From Gracilimonas amylolytica (GTDB lineage: Bacteria; Bacteroidota; Rhodothermia; Balneolales; Balneolaceae), in the NCBI RefSeq assembly GCF_002911695.1, contig NZ_PQBS01000027.1, positions 1-64,000 on the forward strand: a DNA stretch of 64,000 nucleotides. Direction: 5' to 3'. The notes under the pieces were generated by a model. The model had not been told where the DNA came from and made no database searches. It was given only the letters and a program-made list of their open reading frames with translations. Positions 25,687 to 34,373 of the stretch are shown piece by piece; within the stretch, counting starts at the first letter, position 1; every line of letters begins with the position of its first letter. Both the position numbers and the translations under genes were made by a program.

Positions 25687-27669
25687 GTGGCTATTACCGA
25701 CAAGAAGATTTCCAAAGAGACAGCACTTTACATCTACAAAAAGTTACTATTACCCCGGCGTATAGAAGAACGTATGCTGATGTTACTGAGGCAGAATAAG
25801 ATCAGTAAATGGTTTTCCGGCATTGGTCAGGAAGCTGTAGGTGTAGGTGTTACACTTTCCACAGAACCGGAAGATTATATCTTACCGATGCACCGGAATC
25901 TTGGGGTGTTTACTTCAAGAAATGTCCCCCTTTACCCTCTTTTTTGTCAGTTATTTGGCAAAGCCGATGGATTCACTGAAGGCAGAGACCGATCCTTTCA
26001 TTTTGGGATCCCAGACCAAAAGATCATAGGCATGATCTCACACCTTGCCGCAATGATGCCGGTAGCTGACGGACTTGCACTTGCCAAGAAACTGAAGCAG
26101 GAAAACGGTGTGGCTTTCTCATTTTGTGGAGATGGAGCCACAAGTGAAGGTGATTTTCACGAAGCCTTGAATCTGGCCGCTGTTTGGAAACTGCCTGTGG
26201 TGTTTATCATAGAAAATAACGGATACGGGCTCTCAACCCCTACGTCAGAACAGTATGCCTGTGAGCACCTCTCTGACAGAGCCAAAGGGTATGGAATGCA
26301 TGGCTTTAACATTGATGGAAATAACATCTTTGAGGTTATGGAAACGGTAGGCAAGGCAAGGGAACTTGCATTACAGGGTGAACCGGTTCTGATCGAAGCT
26401 AAGACCTTTCGTATGAGAGGTCACGAGGAAGCATCCGGTACGCATTATGTTCCTGATGTACTGTTTGAAAACTGGGCCGAAAAAGATCCGATCCATAGAT
26501 TTGAACAGTATCTGGAAGCTGAAGGATTGTTTACAACAGAAGATTTTGAGAAGATCACCGGGGAAGTCGATGCATCATTCAAAGTAGACCTGAATAAGGC
26601 CCTAAAAGCTGCCGATCCCGTTTTTGATGAAGAACGAGAATTAAACAGGGTATATGCACCCGAACCCGATACCTTGCCGGAACATAAAAACGGAGTGACC
26701 TACGAACACCGTTTTGTGGATGCCATTCAGGCCTCCTTACGTCAGGCATTTGAAGAAGACAGTAGTTATCTGATCATGGGACAGGATGTTGCAGAGTACG
26801 GGGGCGTCTTCAAGATCACGGAAGGATTTCTGGGTCAATTTGGAAAAGACCGGGTACGAAACACTCCTATTATTGAATCCGGTGCATTAGGTGCTGCTAT
26901 GGGTTTGGCTCTTGAAGGATTCAAGCCAGTGGTTGAAATGCAGTTCGCTGATTTCATATCCTGTGGATTCAATCAGATCGTAAATAATATAGCCAAGTCA
27001 CATTACCGATGGGCTCCACCATTGAATATAACCATAAGAGCCCCACATGGAGGCGGTGTAGGAGCCGGACCTTTTCATTCCCAATCTGTGGAAGGTTGGT
27101 TCATGCAAATACCGGGACTTAAAGTAGTGGTTCCGGGTACCGTTGAGGATGCCATGAATTTACTTTACAGTTCCCTCTACGACCCCAATCCGGTACTATT
27201 CTTTGAGCATAAAAAACTCTACAGGAGCCTGAAAGATCAGATTCCTGATAAAGCTAATTACGAGCCTCTGGGTAAAGCCAAAATTCGCCGGGAAGGAACT
27301 GACGCCACTATTATCACCTATGGAATGGGACTGCAATGGGCCCTGCAGTACGCAGATAGATATGCCGAAAAAGGAATCTCTATTGAAGTTTTAGACCTCA
27401 GAACCTTACTGCCTTTGGATAAGGAAGCTATTCGAAACACCGTCCAAAAAACCGGTAAAGTATTATTGCTGCAAGAGCCTTCACTGACCTTAGGTCCGCT
27501 TAGCGAGATCTCTGCGATCATATCTGAGGAGTGCTTTGAGTGGCTGGATGCACCGGTCATGCGGTGTGCGTCAATGGATATCCCTATCCCCCACGATAAG
27601 AATCTTGAAAATGGCTTTATGGCAGATTCCAAGCTTGAAGAACAGCTTGACAAGCTATTGAAGTATTAA
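25687..27669 (+). CDS. Fused 2-oxoacid dehydrogenase E1 (alpha + beta subunits)
   Basis: Thiamine-diphosphate-dependent decarboxylase component of a 2-oxoacid dehydrogenase complex, with the alpha and beta chains in one 660-residue polypeptide. The alpha half has the TPP motif GDGATSEGDFHEALN...IIENN (about residues 146-177) and RMRGHEEAS. The beta half starts near 340 and has GQDVAEYGGVFK, RVRNTPIIESGALGAAMGLA, MQFADFIS and the C-terminal GKVLLLQEP. Branched-chain 2-oxoacids or pyruvate are both possible. The start is GTG at 25687 with a poor RBS; no better start exists before residue 30. It follows the deoxyhypusine-synthase-like gene by 25 nt. E2 and E3 genes are not here. Confidence 0.88.
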   Translation: MAITDKKISKETALYIYKKLLLPRRIEERMLMLLRQNKISKWFSGIGQEAVGVGVTLSTEPEDYILPMHRNLGVFTSRNVPLYPLFCQLFGKADGFTEGRDRSFHFGIPDQKIIGMISHLAAMMPVADGLALAKKLKQENGVAFSFCGDGATSEGDFHEALNLAAVWKLPVVFIIENNGYGLSTPTSEQYACEHLSDRAKGYGMHGFNIDGNNIFEVMETVGKARELALQGEPVLIEAKTFRMRGHEEASGTHYVPDVLFENWAEKDPIHRFEQYLEAEGLFTTEDFEKITGEVDASFKVDLNKALKAADPVFDEERELNRVYAPEPDTLPEHKNGVTYEHRFVDAIQASLRQAFEEDSSYLIMGQDVAEYGGVFKITEGFLGQFGKDRVRNTPIIESGALGAAMGLALEGFKPVVEMQFADFISCGFNQIVNNIAKSHYRWAPPLNITIRAPHGGGVGAGPFHSQSVEGWFMQIPGLKVVVPGTVEDAMNLLYSSLYDPNPVLFFEHKKLYRSLKDQIPDKANYEPLGKAKIRREGTDATIITYGMGLQWALQYADRYAEKGISIEVLDLRTLLPLDKEAIRNTVQKTGKVLLLQEPSLTLGPLSEISAIISEECFEWLDAPVMRCASMDIPIPHDKNLENGFMADSKLEEQLDKLLKY

Positions 27670-27789
27670 TGTGTCCTTCATCCGGATTCATTATCGGCCT
27701 TCTGTAAACCTACCAACACAGAATAACCCGATAACTTCCTGCTATCATCGTTTCAGAGAAAGTGCCACCAAACCATCTGCTTCATTATT

Positions 27790-27826
27790 ATTGAAACATT
27801 TATATTTGTTTCATTTTAATTGAAAC
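27790..27826 (+). promoter_or_regulatory. Putative operator with alternating TGAAACA/TGTTTCA half-sites
   Basis: Upstream of the SatD-family gene are ATTGAAACA (27790-27798), TGTTTCA (27807-27813) and AATTGAAAC (27818-27826), an array of alternating inverted half-sites roughly one and a half turns apart. A further GTTTCA is at 27750-27755. TATATTTG (27801-27808) and TATAAT (27832-27837) lie in the same stretch, so a bound protein would cover the promoter. Binding by the HTH of the SatD-like protein is inferred. Confidence 0.55.
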
Positions 27827-27857
27827 TATTGTATAATCCATAAAAGCACCTCTCAAA

Positions 27858-28493
27858 ATGGGAAATATGCACTACATATTAATGGGTGACGTTGTTTCGA
27901 GCAAGGATTACGATTCACAAACCCTGCAAAAGCAACTGGATAATATTACAGAAAGTTGTAATAACGCTTTGAGGGACGACCTTCTCTCCCCTTATACCAT
28001 AACCCTGGGTGACGAATTTCAAGGAATACCCAATTCGTTGCTAACCGCAATACGTACCCTATTTTATTATGAGGAAGAGTGTTTACGCCAAAATCTTAAT
28101 TTCAAACTCCATTATGTGGTTCATTATGGTAAGATAGAGACTGAGATCAATCCGGAGATCGCTTATGAAATGATGGGACCCGGTTTAACACAAGCACGGG
28201 AATTATTGGGTAGCAAGAAAAGAGACAGAAAACGATTTCAATTCCTATTGGATAACACCGTTCTGACCCAACAGCTAAACCGGTTATTTGAAGTCATGGA
28301 CAGTATTATTCGTTCATGGAAAATGGATGATTATCAGTTGATCCTGGATATGATCAATAATGATAATAATGCTGAAGTTGGCGAAAAGCATGGCAAGAAC
28401 AGGGATCAAATATGGAAACGCCGTAAAACCCTTATGGTTCATGAATACAATTTGATCAAAGAATCAATAGTAACCTCCACCGAACACTTATGA
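27858..28493 (+). CDS. SatD family protein
   Basis: A 211-residue protein whose N-terminus (MHYILMGDVVSSKDY) and middle (ITLGDEFQGIP; ELLGSKKRDRKRFQF) match the SatD family, first noted in the Streptococcus suis satABCDE locus. No biochemical role is established. The C-terminal part (about residues 150-200, DMINNDNNAEVGEKHGKNRDQIWKRRK, cited only for location) looks like a helix-turn-helix, so it may regulate its own promoter, where repeated half-sites are visible. The start may be the ATG at 27858 or 27867 (residue 4). It overlaps the following membrane-protein gene by 4 nt (ATGA). Confidence 0.75.
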   Translation: MGNMHYILMGDVVSSKDYDSQTLQKQLDNITESCNNALRDDLLSPYTITLGDEFQGIPNSLLTAIRTLFYYEEECLRQNLNFKLHYVVHYGKIETEINPEIAYEMMGPGLTQARELLGSKKRDRKRFQFLLDNTVLTQQLNRLFEVMDSIIRSWKMDDYQLILDMINNDNNAEVGEKHGKNRDQIWKRRKTLMVHEYNLIKESIVTSTEHL

Positions 28494-28825
28494 ATTGGAT
28501 CTGGCTACTCATCATTTCCTATGCGATCATGGAGTTATCCATCAATCTTGCATTTCATTTTATCATCAGATGGCTAAAAAATAGCAGCGACAGCAAGGTA
28601 CAACGCAGAAGGGAAGTATTTAAAGGTGTGTTAGAAAGGTTATTTCTTGTCACAGGTCTTTTAACGGGCTTCCCTCACGTGATCATAGCCTTTGGGGCAT
28701 TGAAGATCGGCACCCGTTTTCAAAAGAATAATAAAGTTTCGAATGATTACTTCCTGATCGGGAATTTCATATCTCTGTTAGCAGCCATTCTGTTTGTGGT
28801 GATCACAAGAGCTTTAATTTTGTGA
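28490..28825 (+). CDS. Small membrane protein, partner of the SatD-family gene
   Basis: A 111-residue protein with three hydrophobic segments (about residues 2-27, 48-71 and 84-110) separated by basic loops (KNSSDSKVQRRRE; RFQKNNK). I do not recognise a function. It is translationally coupled to the SatD-like gene by an ATGA overlap, so the two are a pair. Its last 12 bp overlap tail to tail with the convergent anti-sigma-like gene, and no terminator is seen between them. Confidence 0.75.
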   Translation: MNWIWLLIISYAIMELSINLAFHFIIRWLKNSSDSKVQRRREVFKGVLERLFLVTGLLTGFPHVIIAFGALKIGTRFQKNNKVSNDYFLIGNFISLLAAILFVVITRALIL

Positions 28826-29059
28826 GGCAATTCGTTCATTTAATCTTTCCATGAACCCATCTCTGGCCTTGATCTCTCGATACTGATCCAACAGCTTCTT
28901 TCCTTCTTTCGCAGAAAATGTCAGATCACGCAGATCATCATCGTGAACCAATACCTCTTCAAACGTATTTTTCTCTACCGTATCAAGGCGATCTTCCAAA
29001 TAATCTGAAATGTAATCCTCGATGACAGGATGATATTCTTTATCTAAGTAATTCTTCAT
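28814..29059 (-). CDS. Small anti-sigma-like protein (hypothetical)
   Basis: An 81-residue acidic protein encoded 48 bp behind an ECF sigma factor gene on the same strand. The pattern HPVIEDYISDYLEDRLDT...FEEVLVHDDDLRDLT resembles the helical start of anti-sigma domains (short 'dyldgrLs...vE.hl..dp' type). It has no HxxxCxxC zinc motif and no membrane segment, so if it is an anti-sigma it would be a free cytoplasmic one. The role is inferred from position and this weak similarity. Confidence 0.65.
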   Translation of the reverse strand: MKNYLDKEYHPVIEDYISDYLEDRLDTVEKNTFEEVLVHDDDLRDLTFSAKEGKKLLDQYREIKARDGFMERLNERIASQN

Positions 29060-29107
29060 AAAGGGAGTTTGCTAAGTTATGCTTCACTCCCTTTTAGTTC
29101 GGTCAAA

Positions 29108-29716
29108 CTATTTTGTTCCCAACTGAACGTAATCCTCGATCAGCGCCTGAATTTGGGCTCTTCCGCGGTTAATTCGGGATTTTACAGTCCCCATTGGAAT
29201 TTCAGTGATCTCAGATATCTCCTCGTAGGAAAGCTGTTGGAGGTCTCTAAGAATAATAACTTCGCGAAAATCTTCGGGGAGTTCCATCAGAGCTTTTTCC
29301 AGCTGTTCCATGCAAAGCTTTTCATGAAGGGCATCATCCTGAAGGATGTTAGAGTCTTCTATATGCATCTCTCTGTCATCCGGATCAGATTCATCTTTGT
29401 GGATCGAAACCTTATACATGCGCTGCTTTTTCTTGTACAGGCTTTTAGCCAGATTCAGGGCAATGGTATACATCCAGGTAGAGAATTTCGCGATCCGCTC
29501 GTATGAATGCTTGCTTTTATGGACCCGGAGAAAGGTTTCCTGAACAAGATCTTCACAGTCCTGGTGATTGTGTGTGTAACGATACAGGAAGTTATGCAAC
29601 CGGTCCTGATATCGACTCACTAATTCTGTAAAAGCAGCCTCTTTTCCATTCTGGAAATACTCCATTAGATCTTCATCGCTATACTGTTTTACTGATACAG
29701 CTTGAAATGCATCCAT
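29108..29716 (-). CDS. RNA polymerase sigma factor, sigma-70 family (ECF/RpoE-like)
   Basis: A 202-residue alternative sigma factor. Region 2 spans about residues 22-90 (AAFTELVSRYQDRLHNFLYR; DCEDLVQETFLRVHKS; FSTWMYTIALNLA) and region 4 about 140-195 (LPEDFREVIILRDLQQLSYEEISEITEIP, MGTVKSRINRGR). A somewhat long acidic linker joins them. The ATG at 29716 is preferred to the GTG one codon earlier. It is followed by the small anti-sigma-like gene and preceded by holA on the same strand. Confidence 0.92.
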   Translation of the reverse strand: MDAFQAVSVKQYSDEDLMEYFQNGKEAAFTELVSRYQDRLHNFLYRYTHNHQDCEDLVQETFLRVHKSKHSYERIAKFSTWMYTIALNLAKSLYKKKQRMYKVSIHKDESDPDDREMHIEDSNILQDDALHEKLCMEQLEKALMELPEDFREVIILRDLQQLSYEEISEITEIPMGTVKSRINRGRAQIQALIEDYVQLGTK

Positions 29717-29766
29717 CACTAAACTCCAATTTTATTTTCCGATTAACTAAGTAATCGCGAACCGGA

Positions 29767-30834
29767 TTATCCGATAATTCGCTTAACCAGGAAGAATAAG
29801 ATCGAAGTGGAGTCTAGTGTGCTGAATCCCTTTATGGAGCGATCTGCATCCAAAAGAGCTTCAAATATCCGGGGCATTTCAGCATAACGAAAGTTTGAGG
29901 CATCATCCCAGAGTTTATTGAAATACCAGCTACTGCCGATACCCATTTCACTCTGGATCTGATTCTTAGCAATCCCCTTTTCAGAGAGTCGTAAAATTTG
30001 CCAGACATTGGTAAACACACTTGTAAAGAACCCCACGAGACGAATCAATTCTCCCGTGTCTGATTTAGTGTGTTGCAACATCTGTTCCGAAATGTAGAGT
30101 GCCTGCTCCATATTCCGGGCAATGATGGCGTCTTTAAGCTCTATGGCCGTAAATTCGCGGTATGAGCCTATTATTTTTTTAACATCGGCTTCAGTAACCG
30201 TATCAGAAGTGTCTACAAAAGTGCACACTTTATCTATTTCAGTGGACAGTAACTGCAGGTTGTTACCTACAAACTGAGATAGAAGCTGTGCCGCGGCAGG
30301 TTCAATATTTTTGGAATGATGACTTCTTACCCAATCGATCACCCAATCCGGGATCAGGTAATCTGCCATCCTTTCGAATTCGTAGTACCCGCAATTCTGA
30401 TTCTTCTTTAAGGTTTTACCAACTTTGGTATTCCCTGCCGGCTTTTTATCATCAAACAAAATGAGCAGCGTAGTTGGGTTCGGATTTTCAAAATAATCTA
30501 CAAAATCGTTGATGTGACCACCCGGAGAGCTTTCATCACCTCCACCCTTACCTAATTGCAGAAAATTTCGGATAATAAGTACCCGCTTTTCTGCCATCAT
30601 AGGAAAACTCCGGGCAATGGAAAGAGCTTTAGCCGGAGTGATATCCTGACCATACAGAAGGTCATAATTAAAATCTTTTTGCTCAGCAGGTATAACCTTA
30701 GAAAACTGATCCAGTAATTGATCCAGATAAAACTCTTCCTCACCGCATAGGAAATACACCGGCTTGAGTTTACCGGAATTTATTTCTCCCAGTACCGTCT
30801 GATAGATCTGATTACTGTTCTGTTTTCGTGCCAT
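29767..30834 (-). CDS. holA: DNA polymerase III subunit delta
   Basis: The wrench subunit of the clamp loader, which opens the sliding clamp. The 355-residue protein shows the HolA layout: YFLCGEEEFYLDQLLDQF near residue 28, FPMMAEKRVLIIRNF near 75, LLILFDDKKP near 122, AAAQLLSQFVGNNLQLLSTEIDKV near 185-205 and the C-terminal helical collar. A weak P-loop-like region is normal for delta, which does not hydrolyse ATP. It is divergent from the bactofilin gene with 58-94 bp between them, depending on the bactofilin start. Confidence 0.9.
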   Translation of the reverse strand: MARKQNSNQIYQTVLGEINSGKLKPVYFLCGEEEFYLDQLLDQFSKVIPAEQKDFNYDLLYGQDITPAKALSIARSFPMMAEKRVLIIRNFLQLGKGGGDESSPGGHINDFVDYFENPNPTTLLILFDDKKPAGNTKVGKTLKKNQNCGYYEFERMADYLIPDWVIDWVRSHHSKNIEPAAAQLLSQFVGNNLQLLSTEIDKVCTFVDTSDTVTEADVKKIIGSYREFTAIELKDAIIARNMEQALYISEQMLQHTKSDTGELIRLVGFFTSVFTNVWQILRLSEKGIAKNQIQSEMGIGSSWYFNKLWDDASNFRYAEMPRIFEALLDADRSIKGFSTLDSTSILFFLVKRIIG

Positions 30835-30928
30835 CGGTGGCTAAGATAAGGAATGTTCGTTTTAATGAAATGTCTTATTCGGGTGAATTTATGTGGAACA
30901 ATTTCTGATGAACGAAGTTTGCCTTGGT

Positions 30929-31426
30929 ATGATACTAAATAGAAAATCAACCAACGTGAATACTGAAGTGAGTAACCAATCCCCTGCGATCTCGTTTATA
31001 AATAAACCGACCAAAATTACGGGTGATATCAACTGTAATGAAGACCTGAGAATTGCCGGCACCATTGAAGGCGAGGTTCATTCTAAAATGAAATTCATAC
31101 TCAATGACTCTGGCATTATTAATGGTAAGGTTCATTCCCAGGAAGCTGAAATCGCCGGTACCGTTAACGGTGATGTACGGGTAAAGGATAAACTGACCCT
31201 GAAGTCAACAGCCGTTATTGAAGGCAAGATCTACACTAAAAAGATCTCGATCGAGGATGGTGCACAGATCAAAGGATCTCTGCATGTGGGTCCTAATGTA
31301 TCTATCGAGGATACTTCGAGCACACCAACTTCTAAGACTACCTCTTCATCCTCATCCGATTCATCGGATAAGGAAAAATCAAAAGACGAAAAATCCGGAT
31401 CGGGTAAGATCTTTTCCAAGAACTAA
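30929..31426 (+). CDS. Bactofilin (polymer-forming cytoskeletal protein)
   Basis: Self-assembling beta-helix protein that forms cytoskeletal filaments or patches at the membrane. From the ATG at 30929 it has 165 residues: a flexible N-terminus, SFINKPTKITGDINCNEDLRI starting the DUF583 domain, then repeating turns of the type G-I-G-V (GTIEGEVHSK, GIINGKVHSQ, GTVNGDVRVK, AVIEGKIYTK, AQIKGSLHVG). The C-terminal 35 residues are a Ser/Lys/Asp-rich disordered tail. Upstream in-frame GTG (30893) and ATG (30908) are alternative starts; none has a clear RBS. It converges on asnS. Confidence 0.88.
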   Translation: MILNRKSTNVNTEVSNQSPAISFINKPTKITGDINCNEDLRIAGTIEGEVHSKMKFILNDSGIINGKVHSQEAEIAGTVNGDVRVKDKLTLKSTAVIEGKIYTKKISIEDGAQIKGSLHVGPNVSIEDTSSTPTSKTTSSSSSDSSDKEKSKDEKSGSGKIFSKN

Positions 31427-31446
31427 AAAACCGATCCGTTTCAAAT

Positions 31447-32940
31447 TTAAGGTTTAAGGCGTCCCATCATTCTTGGGAAGGGAATGGTCTCTCTTACGTG
31501 AGAAAGTCCGCAAATCCAGGCTACAGTACGCTCAAGTCCCAGTCCATACCCTGAGTGAGGTACACTTCCGAAGCGTCGCAGATCCAGATACCACTCAAAG
31601 ACTTCTTTGTCCAGTCCTTCTTCTGCAATTCGTTCTTCAAGTACTCCCAGGTCATCTTCCCGCTGTGACCCTCCTACGATCTCTCCATAGCCTTCAGGAG
31701 CCAAAATGTCCATTCCCAGTGCTAACTTATCGGTTTTATCGCGTTTCATATAGAATGCTTTGATCTCAGCCGGCCAGTGGGTAACGATAAGCGGCACATC
31801 AAACTGCATCATGAGCACGGTTTCATCACTTCCGCCAAAATCATTGCCCCATTCAAAGTTTCGGGCTGATTCTTTCCAGCTTGGAATATTACGCAGATCT
31901 TCGTCTATCTGATCCACCCGGGCGTGAATGTCCTTGATGCGCTGATCGATCTGAGCTTTTCTCCATTTCTTAGCCGAACCATGTTCTTTTTTGATCTCTT
32001 CTTCTTCCTTTTCAAGATCGATCTTTTCCTGACGTCTCGATTCAGCCATTTCATCCAGCATATCAGCCGTCTCATCACTCGTCAAAATATCAACGGCCTC
32101 TGTATAAGTCATACGTTCAAAGGCTTTATCAGCTATTTTTTCTAAGGCATTGATATCTCTTTCAAGTATCTCAAGTTCATTCTTACAATTTTCCAGTACC
32201 CGGCTTACGATCGCCTTGATCATATCTTCAGCCAGATCCATGTTCATCTCCAAATCGTAGTAAGCCATTTCCGGTTCTATCATCCAGAATTCTGTAAGGT
32301 GGCGTCGTGTCTTAGACTTTTCAGCCCTGAAGGTTGGCCCAAACGTGTAGATCAATCCATGAGCCATAGCCAAGGCTTCACCGTAGAGTTGACCGGTTTG
32401 AGCCAGATAGGCTTTTTCCTCAAAATAGTCGGTTTCAAACAGAGTGGTACTGCCTTCAGCCGCATTACCGGTAAAGATAGGGGAATCCATTTGAACAAAA
32501 TCACGCCCCTGAAAGAAAGTATGGATAGCAAAGATGATCTCATTTCTAACCCGCATTGCGGCCCACTGTCGCTGACTTCTCAGCCACAGGTGACGGTTGT
32601 TCATCAAAAACTCAACCCCGTGTTCTTTGGGAGTGATCGGGTAATTTTCAGCGATCTGAATGACCTTGACATCAGAAACATGGATCTCATGTCCTCCAAC
32701 ACTCCGATCGTCCGCTTTAACCGTTCCGGTTACTTCCAGTGAACTTTCCTGCTTAAGTGAAGTGGCTGCTTCCCATGCATTTTCCGGTACATCATCTTTT
32801 GCAATGACACATTGGGTCAGGCCTGAACCGTCTCTCATTTCAACGAAAACCAAACTTCCGCTGCTTCTGAAATTATAAACCCAGCCTTTTAGAGTTACTT
32901 CTTGATCTACGTGTTCTGAAAGATTCTTGATGTAAGTCAT
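31447..32940 (-). CDS. asnS: Asparagine--tRNA ligase
   Basis: Charges tRNA-Asn. The N-terminal OB-fold anticodon-binding domain (VTLKGWVYNFRSSGSLVFVEMRD start) is followed by the class II catalytic domain: motif 2 FGPTFRAEKSKTRRHLTEFWMIEPE near 205-230 and motif 3 GYGLGLERTVAWICGL near 470. At 497 residues it is longer than the usual 430-466, because of a highly charged helical insertion around residues 285-350 (EEEEIKKEHGSAKKWRKAQ) between the catalytic motifs. Similar inserts are known in Bacteroidota-type AsnRS. The ATG at 32940 fits the domain start. It is monocistronic. Confidence 0.95.
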   Translation of the reverse strand: MTYIKNLSEHVDQEVTLKGWVYNFRSSGSLVFVEMRDGSGLTQCVIAKDDVPENAWEAATSLKQESSLEVTGTVKADDRSVGGHEIHVSDVKVIQIAENYPITPKEHGVEFLMNNRHLWLRSQRQWAAMRVRNEIIFAIHTFFQGRDFVQMDSPIFTGNAAEGSTTLFETDYFEEKAYLAQTGQLYGEALAMAHGLIYTFGPTFRAEKSKTRRHLTEFWMIEPEMAYYDLEMNMDLAEDMIKAIVSRVLENCKNELEILERDINALEKIADKAFERMTYTEAVDILTSDETADMLDEMAESRRQEKIDLEKEEEEIKKEHGSAKKWRKAQIDQRIKDIHARVDQIDEDLRNIPSWKESARNFEWGNDFGGSDETVLMMQFDVPLIVTHWPAEIKAFYMKRDKTDKLALGMDILAPEGYGEIVGGSQREDDLGVLEERIAEEGLDKEVFEWYLDLRRFGSVPHSGYGLGLERTVAWICGLSHVRETIPFPRMMGRLKP

Positions 32941-33040
32941 TGTATTGATGCTATAATGATTAAATATGTTTTAAGTTGAAACGGTTAACAAAAGTTTAAA
33001 ACCTGTGCGTTAAGCTTTATCCCAATATTATACCGGTTTA

Positions 33041-34297
33041 CTAATTTTCTGGTAACAGGATGGCTTCCATAAAATGCTCATCTTCAAAGAATTCCTGCAC
33101 AAAGTCTCTGATCTGTTCGGATGTAACTGAATCGATATTCTCCACTAATTCATCTAAGGTAACAAACCTTCCAAAATAGAGCTCGCTTTTTGCAAGGCGG
33201 GTCATTCGGTTACTGGTGCTTTCCTGAGAAAGCAACAACTTACCTTTTAGTTGTGATTTAGCCTCAGCCAGTTCTTTTTCAGGAATACGCTCGTTTTGCA
33301 TGGTCTTCAATTCCTTTAATATCAATTCCCTTACATGATCCACGTAATCCTTATCGGTACCTACATAAATTCCCCACAGACCGGTATCGGTATAGGATTG
33401 ATTGAAGGTTTGAATGGAGTAGCAATATCCATACTTCTCTCTCACATTCTGATGTAATCGGGAACTCATACCTCCACCCAGAACCGTATTGGCTAACAAC
33501 AGCAGGTATTTGTCTTCATGATCATAATTCAGTCCTCTGCGACCATAAATATAGTGAGTCTGTTCAATCGGCTTCGATAACCGAAGGTCTTCTTTTTTAA
33601 ATTCAGGAAGGGGTTGCTCACTTTCATCCCTGTTTTCAGTTTCAAGCTTCTCAAAATAGGAAGTAACTAACTCTACTACCCTGTCATGATCTACATTTCC
33701 TGCTACTGATACCAACAGATTACCCGCATAGTATCTGTCCTTCATGTAATCATACAGGTCTTGTCGACTAAAGGCAGAAACGGTTTCCTCGAATCCAAGA
33801 ACAGGCCGGCCCAGTTCATGCCCTTCAAAGATCTTACTGTTGAAAGCTTCAAAAAGATAATCATCAGAGGAATCGCGGTACATTTTCATTTCTTCAATGA
33901 CCACCTTTTTTTCCTTCTCAATTTCTTCCTCCGGAAAGGCTGGATGAAGCACCATATCAGATAGAACATCAAGCGCTTTTTCAAGCTGGGTGTTCACACA
34001 TCGTGAATAATAGCAGGTGTATTCTGAGGAGGTAAACGCATTCAGATAACCGCCAACCGATTCCATACTTAGTGCAATATCATAAGAAGACCGGCTGTCG
34101 GTTCCCTTGAACAACATGTGTTCCAAAAAATGAGTTACCCCGGCTTTATCGGCTGATTCATGCCTCCCCCCGGTTTTAGCCCATATTCCAACGGTTACGC
34201 TTTTAACACTTTCTATATGTTCGGTTACGATCCTTAAACCGTTTGGAAGGGTGCTTTTATTAACAAAATCTACTTCGCGTGTATTTTCCATCTTCAT
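33041..34297 (-). CDS. M16 family zinc metallopeptidase (insulinase/processing-peptidase type)
   Basis: The inverted zinc motif HFLEH (HxxEH, about residue 58) with the distal Glu in the following EEMKMYRD helix region marks an active M16 protease N-terminal half. The second half contains FGRFVT...VTSEQIRDFVQEFF, and the RGLNYDHEDKY/GGGMSSRLHQNVREKYGYCY region near 270-300 with the R-Y pair typical of M16B. At 418 residues it is a short M16B form. No signal peptide is seen, so a cytoplasmic place is likely. It sits behind the pnp terminator, a location that matches the conserved pnp-peptidase order in many bacteria. Confidence 0.9.
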   Translation of the reverse strand: MKMENTREVDFVNKSTLPNGLRIVTEHIESVKSVTVGIWAKTGGRHESADKAGVTHFLEHMLFKGTDSRSSYDIALSMESVGGYLNAFTSSEYTCYYSRCVNTQLEKALDVLSDMVLHPAFPEEEIEKEKKVVIEEMKMYRDSSDDYLFEAFNSKIFEGHELGRPVLGFEETVSAFSRQDLYDYMKDRYYAGNLLVSVAGNVDHDRVVELVTSYFEKLETENRDESEQPLPEFKKEDLRLSKPIEQTHYIYGRRGLNYDHEDKYLLLLANTVLGGGMSSRLHQNVREKYGYCYSIQTFNQSYTDTGLWGIYVGTDKDYVDHVRELILKELKTMQNERIPEKELAEAKSQLKGKLLLSQESTSNRMTRLAKSELYFGRFVTLDELVENIDSVTSEQIRDFVQEFFEDEHFMEAILLPEN

Positions 34298-34312
34298 GAA
34301 TAATCTTTAAAT

Positions 34313-34345
34313 AAAAAAGCTCCGCTCATTGTTTATGAGCGGAGC
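34313..34345 (-). terminator. Rho-independent terminator of pnp
   Basis: GCTCCGCTCAT (34319-34329) pairs with ATGAGCGGAGC (34335-34345) around a five-base loop. On the minus strand the stem is followed by TTTTTTATTT (34318 downwards). It separates pnp from the M16 protease gene. Confidence 0.92.
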
Positions 34346-34373
34346 AAATATAATAAGCTTTCAGTCTAAAGAC

